A stretch of 56,640 nucleotides of DNA, from assembly GCA_017624155.1 (NCBI GenBank), contig JAGANS010000071.1, positions 1 to 56,640 of the forward strand, read 5' to 3'. The stretch is from Muribaculaceae bacterium (lineage in GTDB: Bacteria > Bacteroidota > Bacteroidia > Bacteroidales > Muribaculaceae). A model generated the notes under the pieces. The model did no database searches. It had not been told where the DNA came from and worked only from the letters and a program-made list of their open reading frames with translations. Of the stretch, positions 43,740 to 52,363 are shown piece after piece; position 1 is the stretch's first letter; each line of letters begins with the position of its first letter. The position numbers were made by a program, and so were the translations under genes.

Positions 43740-46023
43740 ACTGATGCTACTCGCAGCAGCCATCGCGACCCTGCTCCTGGCAGCCTGCTCCACCACGCGC
43801 CGTGTGCCCGAGGGCGATCACCTGTACACCGGCCTCAAGGGCGTGGATTACAAATATTCCACCGACACCACGGCACACATCCCCGACGAGGTTCAGGAGG
43901 CCATATTCACATCGGTCGACGTGGCGCCCAACAACTACTGGAAGCTCGTGCGCTGGCGCTACCCATTCCCGCTGGGACTGTGGGTATACAACAACTGGTC
44001 GAATCCGCCCAAAGGGCTCAAGCACTGGCTGTACGAGAAGCTCGTGGCCGAGCCCGTGCTGGTATCGGACGTCCGTCCCGAGGTACGCACACACATGATA
44101 GAACAGATACTCGACAACAACGGATACTTCCGCGGCAAGGCGTCCTACGAGCTTCTTCAGGCCCGCAATCCCAAAAAGGCCAAGATACGCTATGACGTCA
44201 CTCCCGGCCCGGCGTTCCTGCTTGATACCGTCGAGATGCTCGGCGACTCCACCCACCTGGGAATGCTCATCGACTCACTGGCATCGCGCGATCCGTATCT
44301 GCGCGCAGGCTCTCGCTATTGCACGGATTCCCTGTCCACCGCCCGCAACCGCATCACCAACTCTCTGCGCAACCGCGGCTACTATTTCTTCCGTCCCGAC
44401 TACATACAGTATCTCGCCGATTCGATACAGCACCCGGGCAGCGTGATGCTGCGGCTCGATCTTGCCAATGACATGCCGCACTTCACTTCGCAGCGCTTCC
44501 GTACGGGCAAGGTGACCATGGTGGTGAACCGTTACCGCGGACGACAGCGGCCCGACACGATACAGATAAAGCCCGGGGTAGAACTTGTGCAGATGATGCC
44601 GTCGAAATTCCGCCGCAAGATAGTGGATGAGTGCGTGACATTCCGCCCGGGCAGCATCTTTGCCGTACGTAACATGGACTTCACACAGACCTTGCTGTCG
44701 CGACTCGGCATATTCCGCTCTATCGACATACAGGCCATCCCCGACTCCACCGCGATAAGCCCTACCCTCGACGTTCTCGTCAACACCACTCTCGACCAGC
44801 CACTGGAAGCATCCGTCGAGGTAAACGTATCGTCTAAATCCAACTCATATCTCGGGCCGGGACTTACCCTCGGCGTAACCAACAACAACATATTCGGTGG
44901 CGGCGAACAGTTGAGCGTCCAGCTCACCGGTACATACGAATGGCAGACCGGACGCCGTACCCGCGGAGGTATATTCAACTCATACGAAGCCGGTATCACA
45001 GGATCTCTGGCTTTCCCGAGGCTGCTCGCGCCCAAGTTCATACCGCGCAGTCAGTGGCAGCTCAACTGGACACGCTTCCAGCTCAACGCCGACCTGCTCA
45101 ACCGCCCACACTACTTCCGCATGGCACAGTTCAATGCCTCCATGAGCTACGACTGGCGCATCCGGCGCCACGTGTCGCAGACTTTCACGCCGCTGAAACT
45201 CACATACACCAAGCTTATCAACACCACAGCCGAGTTCGACTCGATAATGGCCGTCAACCCTGCCATCGCACTCAGTTTCCAGAGCCAGTTCATTCCGCAG
45301 ATGATGTATTCGTATACTTACGACCGGCAGTTCGACCGCGACAACGCCCTCAACTGGTCGTTCACGGTACAGGAAGCCGGCAACATATTCTGGGCCATAT
45401 ATCGCGCCTGCGGCAAGAAAGGCGAGAAAGAACTGTTCGGCACACCTTTTTCTCAATTTATAAAAGGACAGACCCAGCTGGTATATAGCCGGCGGCTGTG
45501 GGGCGATCATCACCTTGTAAGCCGTGTGGCCGTGGGCGCCGAGCACGCATACGGCAATTCGGCCGAAGTCCCATACGCCGAGCAATTCTACTGCGGGGGC
45601 GCCAACTCGGTACGCGCGTTTACCGTGCGCAGTATTGGCCCTGGTTCATATCATGCGCCGCAAGGCACACCCGACGATTATTTCGACCAGACGGGTACAT
45701 TCAAGTTCGAGGCCAATCTGGAATACCGCTTCCCGATAGCAGGCGCCCTGCACGGCGCTGTATTCCTCGACGCAGGAAACGTATGGCTCCTCAAAGACGA
45801 TGCCGCACGCCCGGGCGGCAAACTCAAGGGCTCGACATTCCTGCGCGACCTCGCTACGGGTACAGGCGCAGGCCTTCGCCTCGACATCTCCATGCTGGTG
45901 ATCCGCGCTGACCTCGGCATCGGCATACATGCACCATACAACACCGGCCACCGCGGATATTACAACATGGAGTCGTTCGGCAAGTCGCTGGCCTTTCACC
46001 TGGCGATCGGATACCCGTTCTGA
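43723..46023 (+). CDS. tamL: TamL: lipoprotein TamA/BamA-family outer-membrane protein
   Basis: 766 residues. Lipoprotein signal with Cys22 in LLAAC, unlike proteobacterial TamA, which has an ordinary signal peptide. POTRA-like repeats (about 25-380) precede a 16-strand Omp85 barrel (surface antigen D15 domain) with the SVRAFTVRSIGPG motif near 627 and a C-terminal aromatic strand (LAFHLAIGYPF). Omp85 proteins insert proteins or lipids into the outer membrane. Lipidated TamA homologues next to TamB are typical of Bacteroidota. Confidence 0.9.
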   Translation: MKAPNKLMLLAAAIATLLLAACSTTRRVPEGDHLYTGLKGVDYKYSTDTTAHIPDEVQEAIFTSVDVAPNNYWKLVRWRYPFPLGLWVYNNWSNPPKGLKHWLYEKLVAEPVLVSDVRPEVRTHMIEQILDNNGYFRGKASYELLQARNPKKAKIRYDVTPGPAFLLDTVEMLGDSTHLGMLIDSLASRDPYLRAGSRYCTDSLSTARNRITNSLRNRGYYFFRPDYIQYLADSIQHPGSVMLRLDLANDMPHFTSQRFRTGKVTMVVNRYRGRQRPDTIQIKPGVELVQMMPSKFRRKIVDECVTFRPGSIFAVRNMDFTQTLLSRLGIFRSIDIQAIPDSTAISPTLDVLVNTTLDQPLEASVEVNVSSKSNSYLGPGLTLGVTNNNIFGGGEQLSVQLTGTYEWQTGRRTRGGIFNSYEAGITGSLAFPRLLAPKFIPRSQWQLNWTRFQLNADLLNRPHYFRMAQFNASMSYDWRIRRHVSQTFTPLKLTYTKLINTTAEFDSIMAVNPAIALSFQSQFIPQMMYSYTYDRQFDRDNALNWSFTVQEAGNIFWAIYRACGKKGEKELFGTPFSQFIKGQTQLVYSRRLWGDHHLVSRVAVGAEHAYGNSAEVPYAEQFYCGGANSVRAFTVRSIGPGSYHAPQGTPDDYFDQTGTFKFEANLEYRFPIAGALHGAVFLDAGNVWLLKDDAARPGGKLKGSTFLRDLATGTGAGLRLDISMLVIRADLGIGIHAPYNTGHRGYYNMESFGKSLAFHLAIGYPF

Positions 46024-46073
46024 GAATGTTGAATGCTGAATGCTGAATATCGAATAACCGAAAATTCAAATAT

Positions 46074-47171
46074 ATGCGCTACTGGACAGTCGACCGAATA
46101 ATGCGGCTTGTCATAAGTCTTGCCATAACAGCCGCCTTAGTATGGCTCATACGCTCGCTGAGCAATGTGCTGCTGCCTTTCTTCGTGGCATGTGCCGTGG
46201 CATACCTGCTGCAGCCATTGGTCGGCTTCAACATGCGGCTGATACGAGGCAAGAGCCGGGCGCTCGCCTCGGTACTCACCATAATAGATGTTTCGGCATT
46301 AATCGTAGCAGTGATTTACCTGTTCCTGCCATCGGTGATACGCGATCTCGACATGCTCGGCGATATAATAAAGAGCGTTTCCGACGGCAAACGCCATCTT
46401 CCCGCCTTTTATGTAGGCATAATCGACTTCATCAACCGGTACTTCGACCCCGGACATCTGAAGGCCGTATTCGACGGTTCACACATCGAGGCGCTCATCA
46501 GCAAGGGATCGTCACTGCTCGAGGAATCGCTCGACGTGGTGCTCAACATCCTGTCGTGGCTGCTGACAATAATATATATACTGTTCATACTCATCGATTA
46601 TCCGCAGATATGCCGGGGATTCAAACTCATAATTCCTCACAAATACCGTCCCCGCACCATGGTAGTGGTACACGACGTAGAGAACAGCATGGACCGGTAC
46701 TTCCGCGGTCAGGGCTTCGTGGCTCTATGCGCTATGGTATTCTACTGCATCGGCTTCTCGATGGTGGGGCTGCCGCTGGCCATACCTATGGGCGTGATTG
46801 TCGGCATACTGTACATGATTCCTTACTTCCAATATGTGACTCTGATACCGGTAACGGCCATCTGCTTCATATTCTCACTGGGCGGCGAGGTGGAATTCTT
46901 TACCGAACTCGGGAAGTGCGGACTGGTGTATGTGATAAGCCAGTGCATATGCGACTATGTAATCACGCCGCATGTCATGGGTAAAGAAATGGGTATGAAT
47001 CCGGCTATCATACTGCTGTCGCTGTCGGTATGGGGCAGCCTGCTGGGCATTATAGGTATGATAATAGCGCTCCCGGTAACAGCCATCATCATGACTTACT
47101 ATGAGCGCTATATCAGTAATCCGGCTCCAAGATCAGCAAGGCCCGGAGACAGTGAAGTCAGTTCTTCCTGA
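46074..47171 (+). CDS. AI-2E/PerM-family membrane transporter
   Basis: 365 residues with about eight hydrophobic segments. N-terminal pair of helices (about 10-50), a soluble stretch (about 85-150), then the C-terminal membrane core with FRGQGFVALCAMVFYCIGFSMVGLPLAIPMGVIVGILYMIPYFQY and GKEMGMNPAIILLSLSVWGSLLGIIGMIIALPVTAI, both hallmarks of the family. Members are linked to autoinducer-2 export or ion/peptide transport, and the substrate here is unknown. Its end overlaps the end of the convergent PP2C gene by 14 nt. Confidence 0.88.
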   Translation: MRYWTVDRIMRLVISLAITAALVWLIRSLSNVLLPFFVACAVAYLLQPLVGFNMRLIRGKSRALASVLTIIDVSALIVAVIYLFLPSVIRDLDMLGDIIKSVSDGKRHLPAFYVGIIDFINRYFDPGHLKAVFDGSHIEALISKGSSLLEESLDVVLNILSWLLTIIYILFILIDYPQICRGFKLIIPHKYRPRTMVVVHDVENSMDRYFRGQGFVALCAMVFYCIGFSMVGLPLAIPMGVIVGILYMIPYFQYVTLIPVTAICFIFSLGGEVEFFTELGKCGLVYVISQCICDYVITPHVMGKEMGMNPAIILLSLSVWGSLLGIIGMIIALPVTAIIMTYYERYISNPAPRSARPGDSEVSSS

Positions 47172-48333
47172 ACAGAACGTTGAACGCTTCCTTTATCAGG
47201 CTGCCGGCAGTCTTGGCACGAGCCTGTACAGAATCGTCAGGAGCGGCGGGAACTTCAGGGACGGCGGCATTCGCTACCTGTTCTTTCATCGCCTCAGGTA
47301 TCGGCGGCGGCATTATTTCGTCGGATATCGGAGCCTCATTGCCCTCATCGCTGTCGATTGTGAAGCCTATCGCGGCCTCGACAGGCACATTCACAGGGCA
47401 TGGCGACGGCCTTGCGGGTGCGTCGGCATCCGGCAGGCCGGTGCCGCAGGCATCCGAGCGCAATGATGCCGGGTCTATTTCAGGAATGCGTTCTTCGGGA
47501 GTTTCCTCCGTGGACTTCTTTTCAGGCTCTTTTTCCGGTTCCTCCACACGGGCTGGCTCGGGTGTTGACACCTCGTCTTCGGGCGGCATAGCGACATTAA
47601 GCAGCACTACGGTACAGTTGTCGCGGCCACCGGCGGCAATGGCAGCGTCGACAAGAGCCCGGGCATTGCCGCCGGCAGCAAGGATGCTGTCAATCTCATC
47701 GTCGGATATCATGTCGCACAGGCCGTCGGAACATATCACGTATGTATCGCCGTCGATCACCGGCAGTTCCTCCGTCAGGCATGTAACGTCGACAAATGCC
47801 TCGGGAATACCGATAGCGTTGTAGATGAGATTGGAAGCAACGGTCGGGTCGCCGAGGCGCTCGCGCTCCGAGTGATCGGTGCTTATCTGACGCAGCACAT
47901 CATAGCGGCGGCGGTACACTCGGCTGTCGCCGGTATTGAGCATAAATTCATAGGGCCCGTAAGTGAAGATACCGGTGAGCGTTGTGCCCATGCGTGCAAG
48001 CTCGGGATCGGTGGCGGCACGCGATATCACGGCAGCGTTGTTGCTCCTGAACCAATCCTTCACGGCCACTTTCACGGCATCGGCATCCAGCCCGGCAGGC
48101 AGGTCGGTAAGAAATTCATCGAAGGAGCGCAGAGTCATCTCCGAGGCTATCTCGCCGCCGCCATAGCCGCCCATGCCGTCGGCCACCAGGGCCGAGAAAC
48201 GCGGGCGCTGTTTCATCGGGACCATCGATCGCTGAGCATCGTCGCGCAGGAACGCTCCGAATACCAGGGCCATATCTTCATTATTGGTGCGTACCGAGCC
48301 TACGTGGCTCACTGCATCGTATTTTATTTTCAT
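47158..48333 (-). CDS. PP2C-family Ser/Thr protein phosphatase with long acidic/proline tail
   Basis: 391 residues. PP2C/Stp1 domain about 1-250 with all metal-binding motifs: Glu19-Asp20 near the N-terminus, ADGMGG (51-56), GDSR (135-138), SDG (202-204) and GRDN (236-239). Residues about 251-391 are a disordered-looking acidic, proline-rich tail (EEPEKEPEKKSTEE and similar) ending in a short amphipathic helix. The tail is far longer than in Stp1-type enzymes and offers many Ser/Thr-Pro sites. It is last in the kinase-AAA-FHA-PP2C operon, 12 nt after FHA, and is expected to remove phosphates placed by the kinase. Confidence 0.93.
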   Translation of the reverse strand: MKIKYDAVSHVGSVRTNNEDMALVFGAFLRDDAQRSMVPMKQRPRFSALVADGMGGYGGGEIASEMTLRSFDEFLTDLPAGLDADAVKVAVKDWFRSNNAAVISRAATDPELARMGTTLTGIFTYGPYEFMLNTGDSRVYRRRYDVLRQISTDHSERERLGDPTVASNLIYNAIGIPEAFVDVTCLTEELPVIDGDTYVICSDGLCDMISDDEIDSILAAGGNARALVDAAIAAGGRDNCTVVLLNVAMPPEDEVSTPEPARVEEPEKEPEKKSTEETPEERIPEIDPASLRSDACGTGLPDADAPARPSPCPVNVPVEAAIGFTIDSDEGNEAPISDEIMPPPIPEAMKEQVANAAVPEVPAAPDDSVQARAKTAGSLIKEAFNVLFRKN

Positions 48334-48345
48334 CGGGGAGAGGTT

Positions 48346-48993
48346 TTATTCAACATTAAAATCGTATACGGTGGCAAATCGAATCACATCACCGGGGCGG
48401 ATGGCCACAGGTACCGATACCCGGCAGGGCATGCCGTTGACAGCGGTGCCGTTGCGCGAGCCTATGTCGGTGATTGTCCAGCGCATACCGTCGAAGTCGA
48501 GCCGCGCATGTGTCCCGGATATATACTGGAACGTAGCCAGCTGGGCTGTATACGGGCCGTTGCCGCGGCCGATTATCGCACCGGGCTGCATCATCAGGGT
48601 GACACCCATAGCCGGACAAGTGATACGCACCGGCTGCTGTTGTGCCGGCGGGATAGTAGTGGGGCGCGGACCGGGAGGGGTAACGGGCTGCGGATCCGGA
48701 GCGACGGGACGCGGGCCGGGTGATACCGGCTGAGGCCCGGGGTTAACAGGCTGAGGGCCGGGAGTGACCGGTTGTGGCCCGGGATTTACGGGCTGAGGGC
48801 CGGGAGCTGCCTGTCCGCTCTGCGTACCGGCCTGTCCGGCAGGCACAGTAGCCACACCGCATTTCATGCAGAACTTTCCCTTGCGGAAACTGCCGCACTT
48901 GGGGCATTTGAGCAACTCCGCGCCACATTGGTCGCAGAATATGCTGTCATTATCTATATCGGCCCCGCAGTGGGGGCATGGAGTCTGTGTCAT
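48346..48993 (-). CDS. Zinc-ribbon and FHA-domain protein with PGPQPV linker repeats
   Basis: 215 residues. Two N-terminal zinc ribbons: Cys6/Cys9/Cys20/Cys23 and Cys30/Cys33/Cys42/Cys45. A linker contains six 7-residue proline-rich units (64-105). The C-terminal FHA domain (about 122-215) has IIGRG (140-144), a SGTH segment (159-162) in place of the usual S-R-x-H, and DIGSRNGTAVNG (176-187). FHA domains bind phosphothreonine peptides, so this is the likely reader of the neighbouring kinase. It starts 1 nt after the AAA+ gene stop. The linker would let the reader swing between partners. Confidence 0.92.
   Translation of the reverse strand: MTQTPCPHCGADIDNDSIFCDQCGAELLKCPKCGSFRKGKFCMKCGVATVPAGQAGTQSGQAAPGPQPVNPGPQPVTPGPQPVNPGPQPVSPGPRPVAPDPQPVTPPGPRPTTIPPAQQQPVRITCPAMGVTLMMQPGAIIGRGNGPYTAQLATFQYISGTHARLDFDGMRWTITDIGSRNGTAVNGMPCRVSVPVAIRPGDVIRFATVYDFNVE
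48679..48804 (-). repeat. 21-bp coding tandem repeats (PGPQPVx) in the FHA protein
   Basis: Six near-identical 21-bp units encode 7-residue proline-rich repeats between the zinc ribbons and the FHA domain. Such arrays expand and contract easily, so linker length may vary among strains. Confidence 0.85.
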
Positions 48994-48994
48994 A

Positions 48995-51900
48995 TCAATC
49001 GATTTGCATGTCGGGGGCCTCGATTACAAAGGCCCGGTTGGTATCGAAGTCGGGCATACGCATCTCGGCGCGCAGACGGCGCCCCTGGTTGAGGATAACC
49101 TTGTCCACATAGTTGCGGGCCTCGCGTGCGTTGGCAAAATTGGCACTGCGGGCATTGACAAGGCGGGTGAAATAGAACAGCATGGCCTGACGGGCATCGT
49201 CGGTGATGCGCAGATTCTTCTTGGTGAATATGCCCTCGGCTATGTGGGTGAGCTCGGCAGCATTGTAGTCGGCAAAGTTGATCGTTGTGGTGAATCGCGA
49301 CGACAGTCCCGAATTGGAGTCGAGCCACTGGCTCATCTCGCGGGGATAGCCGGCAGCGATACAGATAAACTTGTTCTTGTAGTTCTCCATCACCTGCAGC
49401 AGCTCGGCCACAGCTTCGGTGCCGTAGCCCACGTTGCCGTCGCCCTGTGTGATGCTGTAAGCCTCGTCGATGAACACCACGCCGCCCATACCGCGCATCA
49501 GTGCGGCGTGGGTCTTGGGCGCTGTCTCGCCCACGTGGACGCCCTTGAGGTCCTTGGCCGACAGCTCCACCACCTTGTTGGACGGCAGCAGCCCCAGCGA
49601 ATAAAATATGTCGCCCATGATGCGGGCAACGGTAGTCTTGCCCGTGCCGGGATTGCCGAGGAACAGATAGTGGTCGAGGTTGATGCCGCCGCGCACGCCG
49701 GTGGCCTGCTCGCGCATCTGCATGGCCTGCAGGGTGTCGGCCATGTCGCGCACGGCCTTCTTGACCTCGGCGAGGCCTTCGAGGTGATCAAGGCGACCCA
49801 TTATCTCGTCGATATCGAGCTTCTTGGGAGCGTCGTATGGAATATCGGCTGCCTCGATGGTATAGAGGGCGTCCTCGTTATAGTCGTCGGCCATATCGCT
49901 GAGGCGCTCCGACTGGCGCTCAAGGGTTTTCTCAAACAGCTTTACCATTTCGCCTGCGTTGCCGAATTTCTCGTCCTTGGCACTGACCATCTCCTCGACT
50001 TTGCGCTGCAACAGGTCGTATGCCTCATCGGTAAGCGTGCAGCCGTAGGTGCGGGCCTGCAGAGCATAGATGGTGAGCAGATCATCTACCGAATAATCTG
50101 GAATATGGATGCTGTGGGTAAAGCGGCGCTGCAGACCTGGGTTGGCGTTGCGGATAAACTCGTCCATCTTGTCCTTGTAGCCGGCTATGACAGTTATGAA
50201 CTGTCCGGCACGCTCGCTCATGCATGTCATCAGGGCATCGACGGCCTCGGCGCCGGTACTGTCGACCGTGCCGGGCTGACCGACAGGCATCAGGTTGTAT
50301 GCCTCGTCGATGAAGAGTATGCCGCCCATGGCATCGTCGACGGCCTTCTGCATGTTCTTGCCGGCCGAGTTGGCGTAGGAGTCGAGGATATCCTTGCGTT
50401 CCTTAATTATCACCTTGTCGGTTGGTATGGCACCTATGGCCTTGAATACCTTGCCGAGGCGCTTGGCCACGGTGGTCTTGCCCGTACCGGGATTACCGGT
50501 GATTATGATGTGTATGTTGTCGACCATCACCTTGCCGCGACCGGCGGCCATGCGGCGGCGGTTGAGCCGCACACGCTTGGCGATGGTACTTATCTGTTGC
50601 TTGACATCCTCCATGCCTACAAGGTCGTCGAACGAGGCCAGAATATCATCTACGGCCTTCGTAGCGTTCTCGCCCTCGATGTCGCGCATGGTGAGCATTG
50701 GTTCGGATACAGGCGTACCCTCGGCGGCTGCCCGGTCGAGGCGTTCCTTCATGCGCCCGCGGGCCTCGTCGAGCACGTTGCGCACGTTGCGTGCGTTGCC
50801 GAATCGGGCCGTGCGCGTGGCATACATCTTGTCGAAGAAAGCTCCGATCTGCGCGTCGGCCTCGGCGTCGAGTTTCACGGGGTCGTCGCCGCCGGCGGCC
50901 ATATTGCGGAAGATCTGGGTCAGCTCGGGACCGGTGTAGTCGCGGAATGTTATAGTCTTGTTGAATCGGCTCTGCAGGCCGGGATTGGCGCCGAGCATGC
51001 GCTGCATCTCCACCGGGTAGCCGGCCAGCAGACACACAAACTTGCCGCGCAGGTCCTCACAGTCCTTAAGCAAGGTGGCAATCGCCTGGTTGCCGTAGGA
51101 GTCGTTCTCGTCGCGGCACAGCTCGTAAGCCTCGTCGATGAAGAGAACGCCGCCCATGGCGTCGTTGACCGCCTTGCGCACCAGCTTGGGAGTGTCACCC
51201 ACATACTGCGACACCAGCTTGCCGCGGTCGGTCTCCACAAGGTGGCCGCTTGGCAGGGCGCCCATGGCACTGAGGGCCTCGGCAAAGAGACGCGCCATGG
51301 TAGTCTTGCCGGTGCCGGGATTGCCGACGAATACGAAGTGGCTCTTCACCGAGCCGGCTGCGGCAGCGTCGCCTCCGCGCTTGCGGGCATCCTCCACACC
51401 CAGGGCTATAAGCCTGATCTGCTCCTTGATGTCCTCGACACCGACATATTTGTCGAAGTCGCGCATCACGTCGTCGAGGGTCTTGGGAATGTATTCCTTG
51501 CCTACCACCATTGCCGGGGTGATTATGCCGTCGGTCGCTCCCGCATTGCAGTATGCCTCGTAGATGCGGTCGGCGAGGTTGTGGGCGTAGTGGCCGTTGG
51601 GGAATGTATCGGGATTGCTGCGCTTGGCATGAGTGATGACACGGCCTATCTTGGCGCGCACACCGGCCTCGAGGGGCTTGCTGTGCCATACTTGTTCGAG
51701 CCGCCGCGCGCATATCTCCACTAAGTCGGGGATATCGGGTGCGTTGAGGCTGATCATCTCCTTGATTTTGGCACGTGCCGAGGGATTGTTCTCAAAGAAT
51801 TTGAGCAGGTCGTCGTCGCCGAGGAATATAACCACCGGCTTCTCGGGGTCGGGACCCCAGTCGTCGCAGTAGGCGAGAATCTTCTCAAGTTCGCACAGAC

Positions 51901-52363
51901 TGTCGGCACGTGTGGTGGGCGAGTGCTTCTGCGCGTCGTCGATTATAAGTACATTGCCGCCGACAGGCTTGATGTTGTCGGCGAGTTTTTCCACGAATTT
52001 CGCATAGTCGATCGCTTTCACCACCGTGGGAACGGGCTTCTTGATAATGCCTGCGGCAGCCAGGGCGGCCGTAAGAGCCTCGGCGGTGACATTTTTGCCC
52101 GTGCCGGGAGCACCGGTTATGGCAAAGCACAGATCGCGGCGCATCTCGGTGCCGCGGGCACGGCCCTGCGCCGCTATATTGGAGGCGCTGGTGAGCACGT
52201 CCTTGAGCAGGGCCACCGCGGTATCTTTGCCCACGAGCGAGTCGAGCGGCGAGCCACCGCTTGTCGCCGTAGCGGCAGTCGCTGCGGCCGCCACAGGCGT
52301 ACCGCACCACTTGCAGTACTTGGCCGACGGCCGGTTGGGTTTATGGCATTTGGAGCAGTCCAT
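48995..52363 (-). CDS. Zinc-ribbon protein with four AAA+ domains (CbbX/SpoVK type)
   Basis: 1122 residues. A zinc ribbon (Cys3, Cys6, Cys17, Cys20) is followed by four AAA+ domains. AAA1 (about 40-290) has Walker A GAPGTGKN (84-91) but a weak Walker B (VLIIDDAQK, 138-146) and no NPGL-RF arginine-finger box. AAA2 has GNPGTGKTT (347-355) and LFIDEAY (407-413); AAA3 GNPGTGKTT (623-631) and LFIDEAY (683-689); AAA4 GNPGTGKTT (903-911) and VFIDEAY (963-969). Each of AAA2-4 carries an N-[PS]-GL-xx-RF box. CbbX/SpoVK ATPases remodel protein complexes, and fusing several in one chain suggests a built-in partial ring. The ATG directly abuts the kinase stop codon. Confidence 0.92.
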   Translation of the reverse strand: MDCSKCHKPNRPSAKYCKWCGTPVAAAATAATATSGGSPLDSLVGKDTAVALLKDVLTSASNIAAQGRARGTEMRRDLCFAITGAPGTGKNVTAEALTAALAAAGIIKKPVPTVVKAIDYAKFVEKLADNIKPVGGNVLIIDDAQKHSPTTRADSLCELEKILAYCDDWGPDPEKPVVIFLGDDDLLKFFENNPSARAKIKEMISLNAPDIPDLVEICARRLEQVWHSKPLEAGVRAKIGRVITHAKRSNPDTFPNGHYAHNLADRIYEAYCNAGATDGIITPAMVVGKEYIPKTLDDVMRDFDKYVGVEDIKEQIRLIALGVEDARKRGGDAAAAGSVKSHFVFVGNPGTGKTTMARLFAEALSAMGALPSGHLVETDRGKLVSQYVGDTPKLVRKAVNDAMGGVLFIDEAYELCRDENDSYGNQAIATLLKDCEDLRGKFVCLLAGYPVEMQRMLGANPGLQSRFNKTITFRDYTGPELTQIFRNMAAGGDDPVKLDAEADAQIGAFFDKMYATRTARFGNARNVRNVLDEARGRMKERLDRAAAEGTPVSEPMLTMRDIEGENATKAVDDILASFDDLVGMEDVKQQISTIAKRVRLNRRRMAAGRGKVMVDNIHIIITGNPGTGKTTVAKRLGKVFKAIGAIPTDKVIIKERKDILDSYANSAGKNMQKAVDDAMGGILFIDEAYNLMPVGQPGTVDSTGAEAVDALMTCMSERAGQFITVIAGYKDKMDEFIRNANPGLQRRFTHSIHIPDYSVDDLLTIYALQARTYGCTLTDEAYDLLQRKVEEMVSAKDEKFGNAGEMVKLFEKTLERQSERLSDMADDYNEDALYTIEAADIPYDAPKKLDIDEIMGRLDHLEGLAEVKKAVRDMADTLQAMQMREQATGVRGGINLDHYLFLGNPGTGKTTVARIMGDIFYSLGLLPSNKVVELSAKDLKGVHVGETAPKTHAALMRGMGGVVFIDEAYSITQGDGNVGYGTEAVAELLQVMENYKNKFICIAAGYPREMSQWLDSNSGLSSRFTTTINFADYNAAELTHIAEGIFTKKNLRITDDARQAMLFYFTRLVNARSANFANAREARNYVDKVILNQGRRLRAEMRMPDFDTNRAFVIEAPDMQID

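Noticed and set aside
46026-46060. Tandem TGAATGC-like heptamers between tamL and the AI-2E gene
   Set aside because: Only about three imperfect units in a 50-bp gap. Too short to call a functional repeat.
48866-51724. A 952-residue open frame on the plus strand opposite the AAA+ gene
   Set aside because: It is antisense to an unmistakable AAA+ protein with repeated Walker motifs, and its translation is rich in His, Val and Gly without any known motif. Long antisense frames are expected at this GC content and codon usage.
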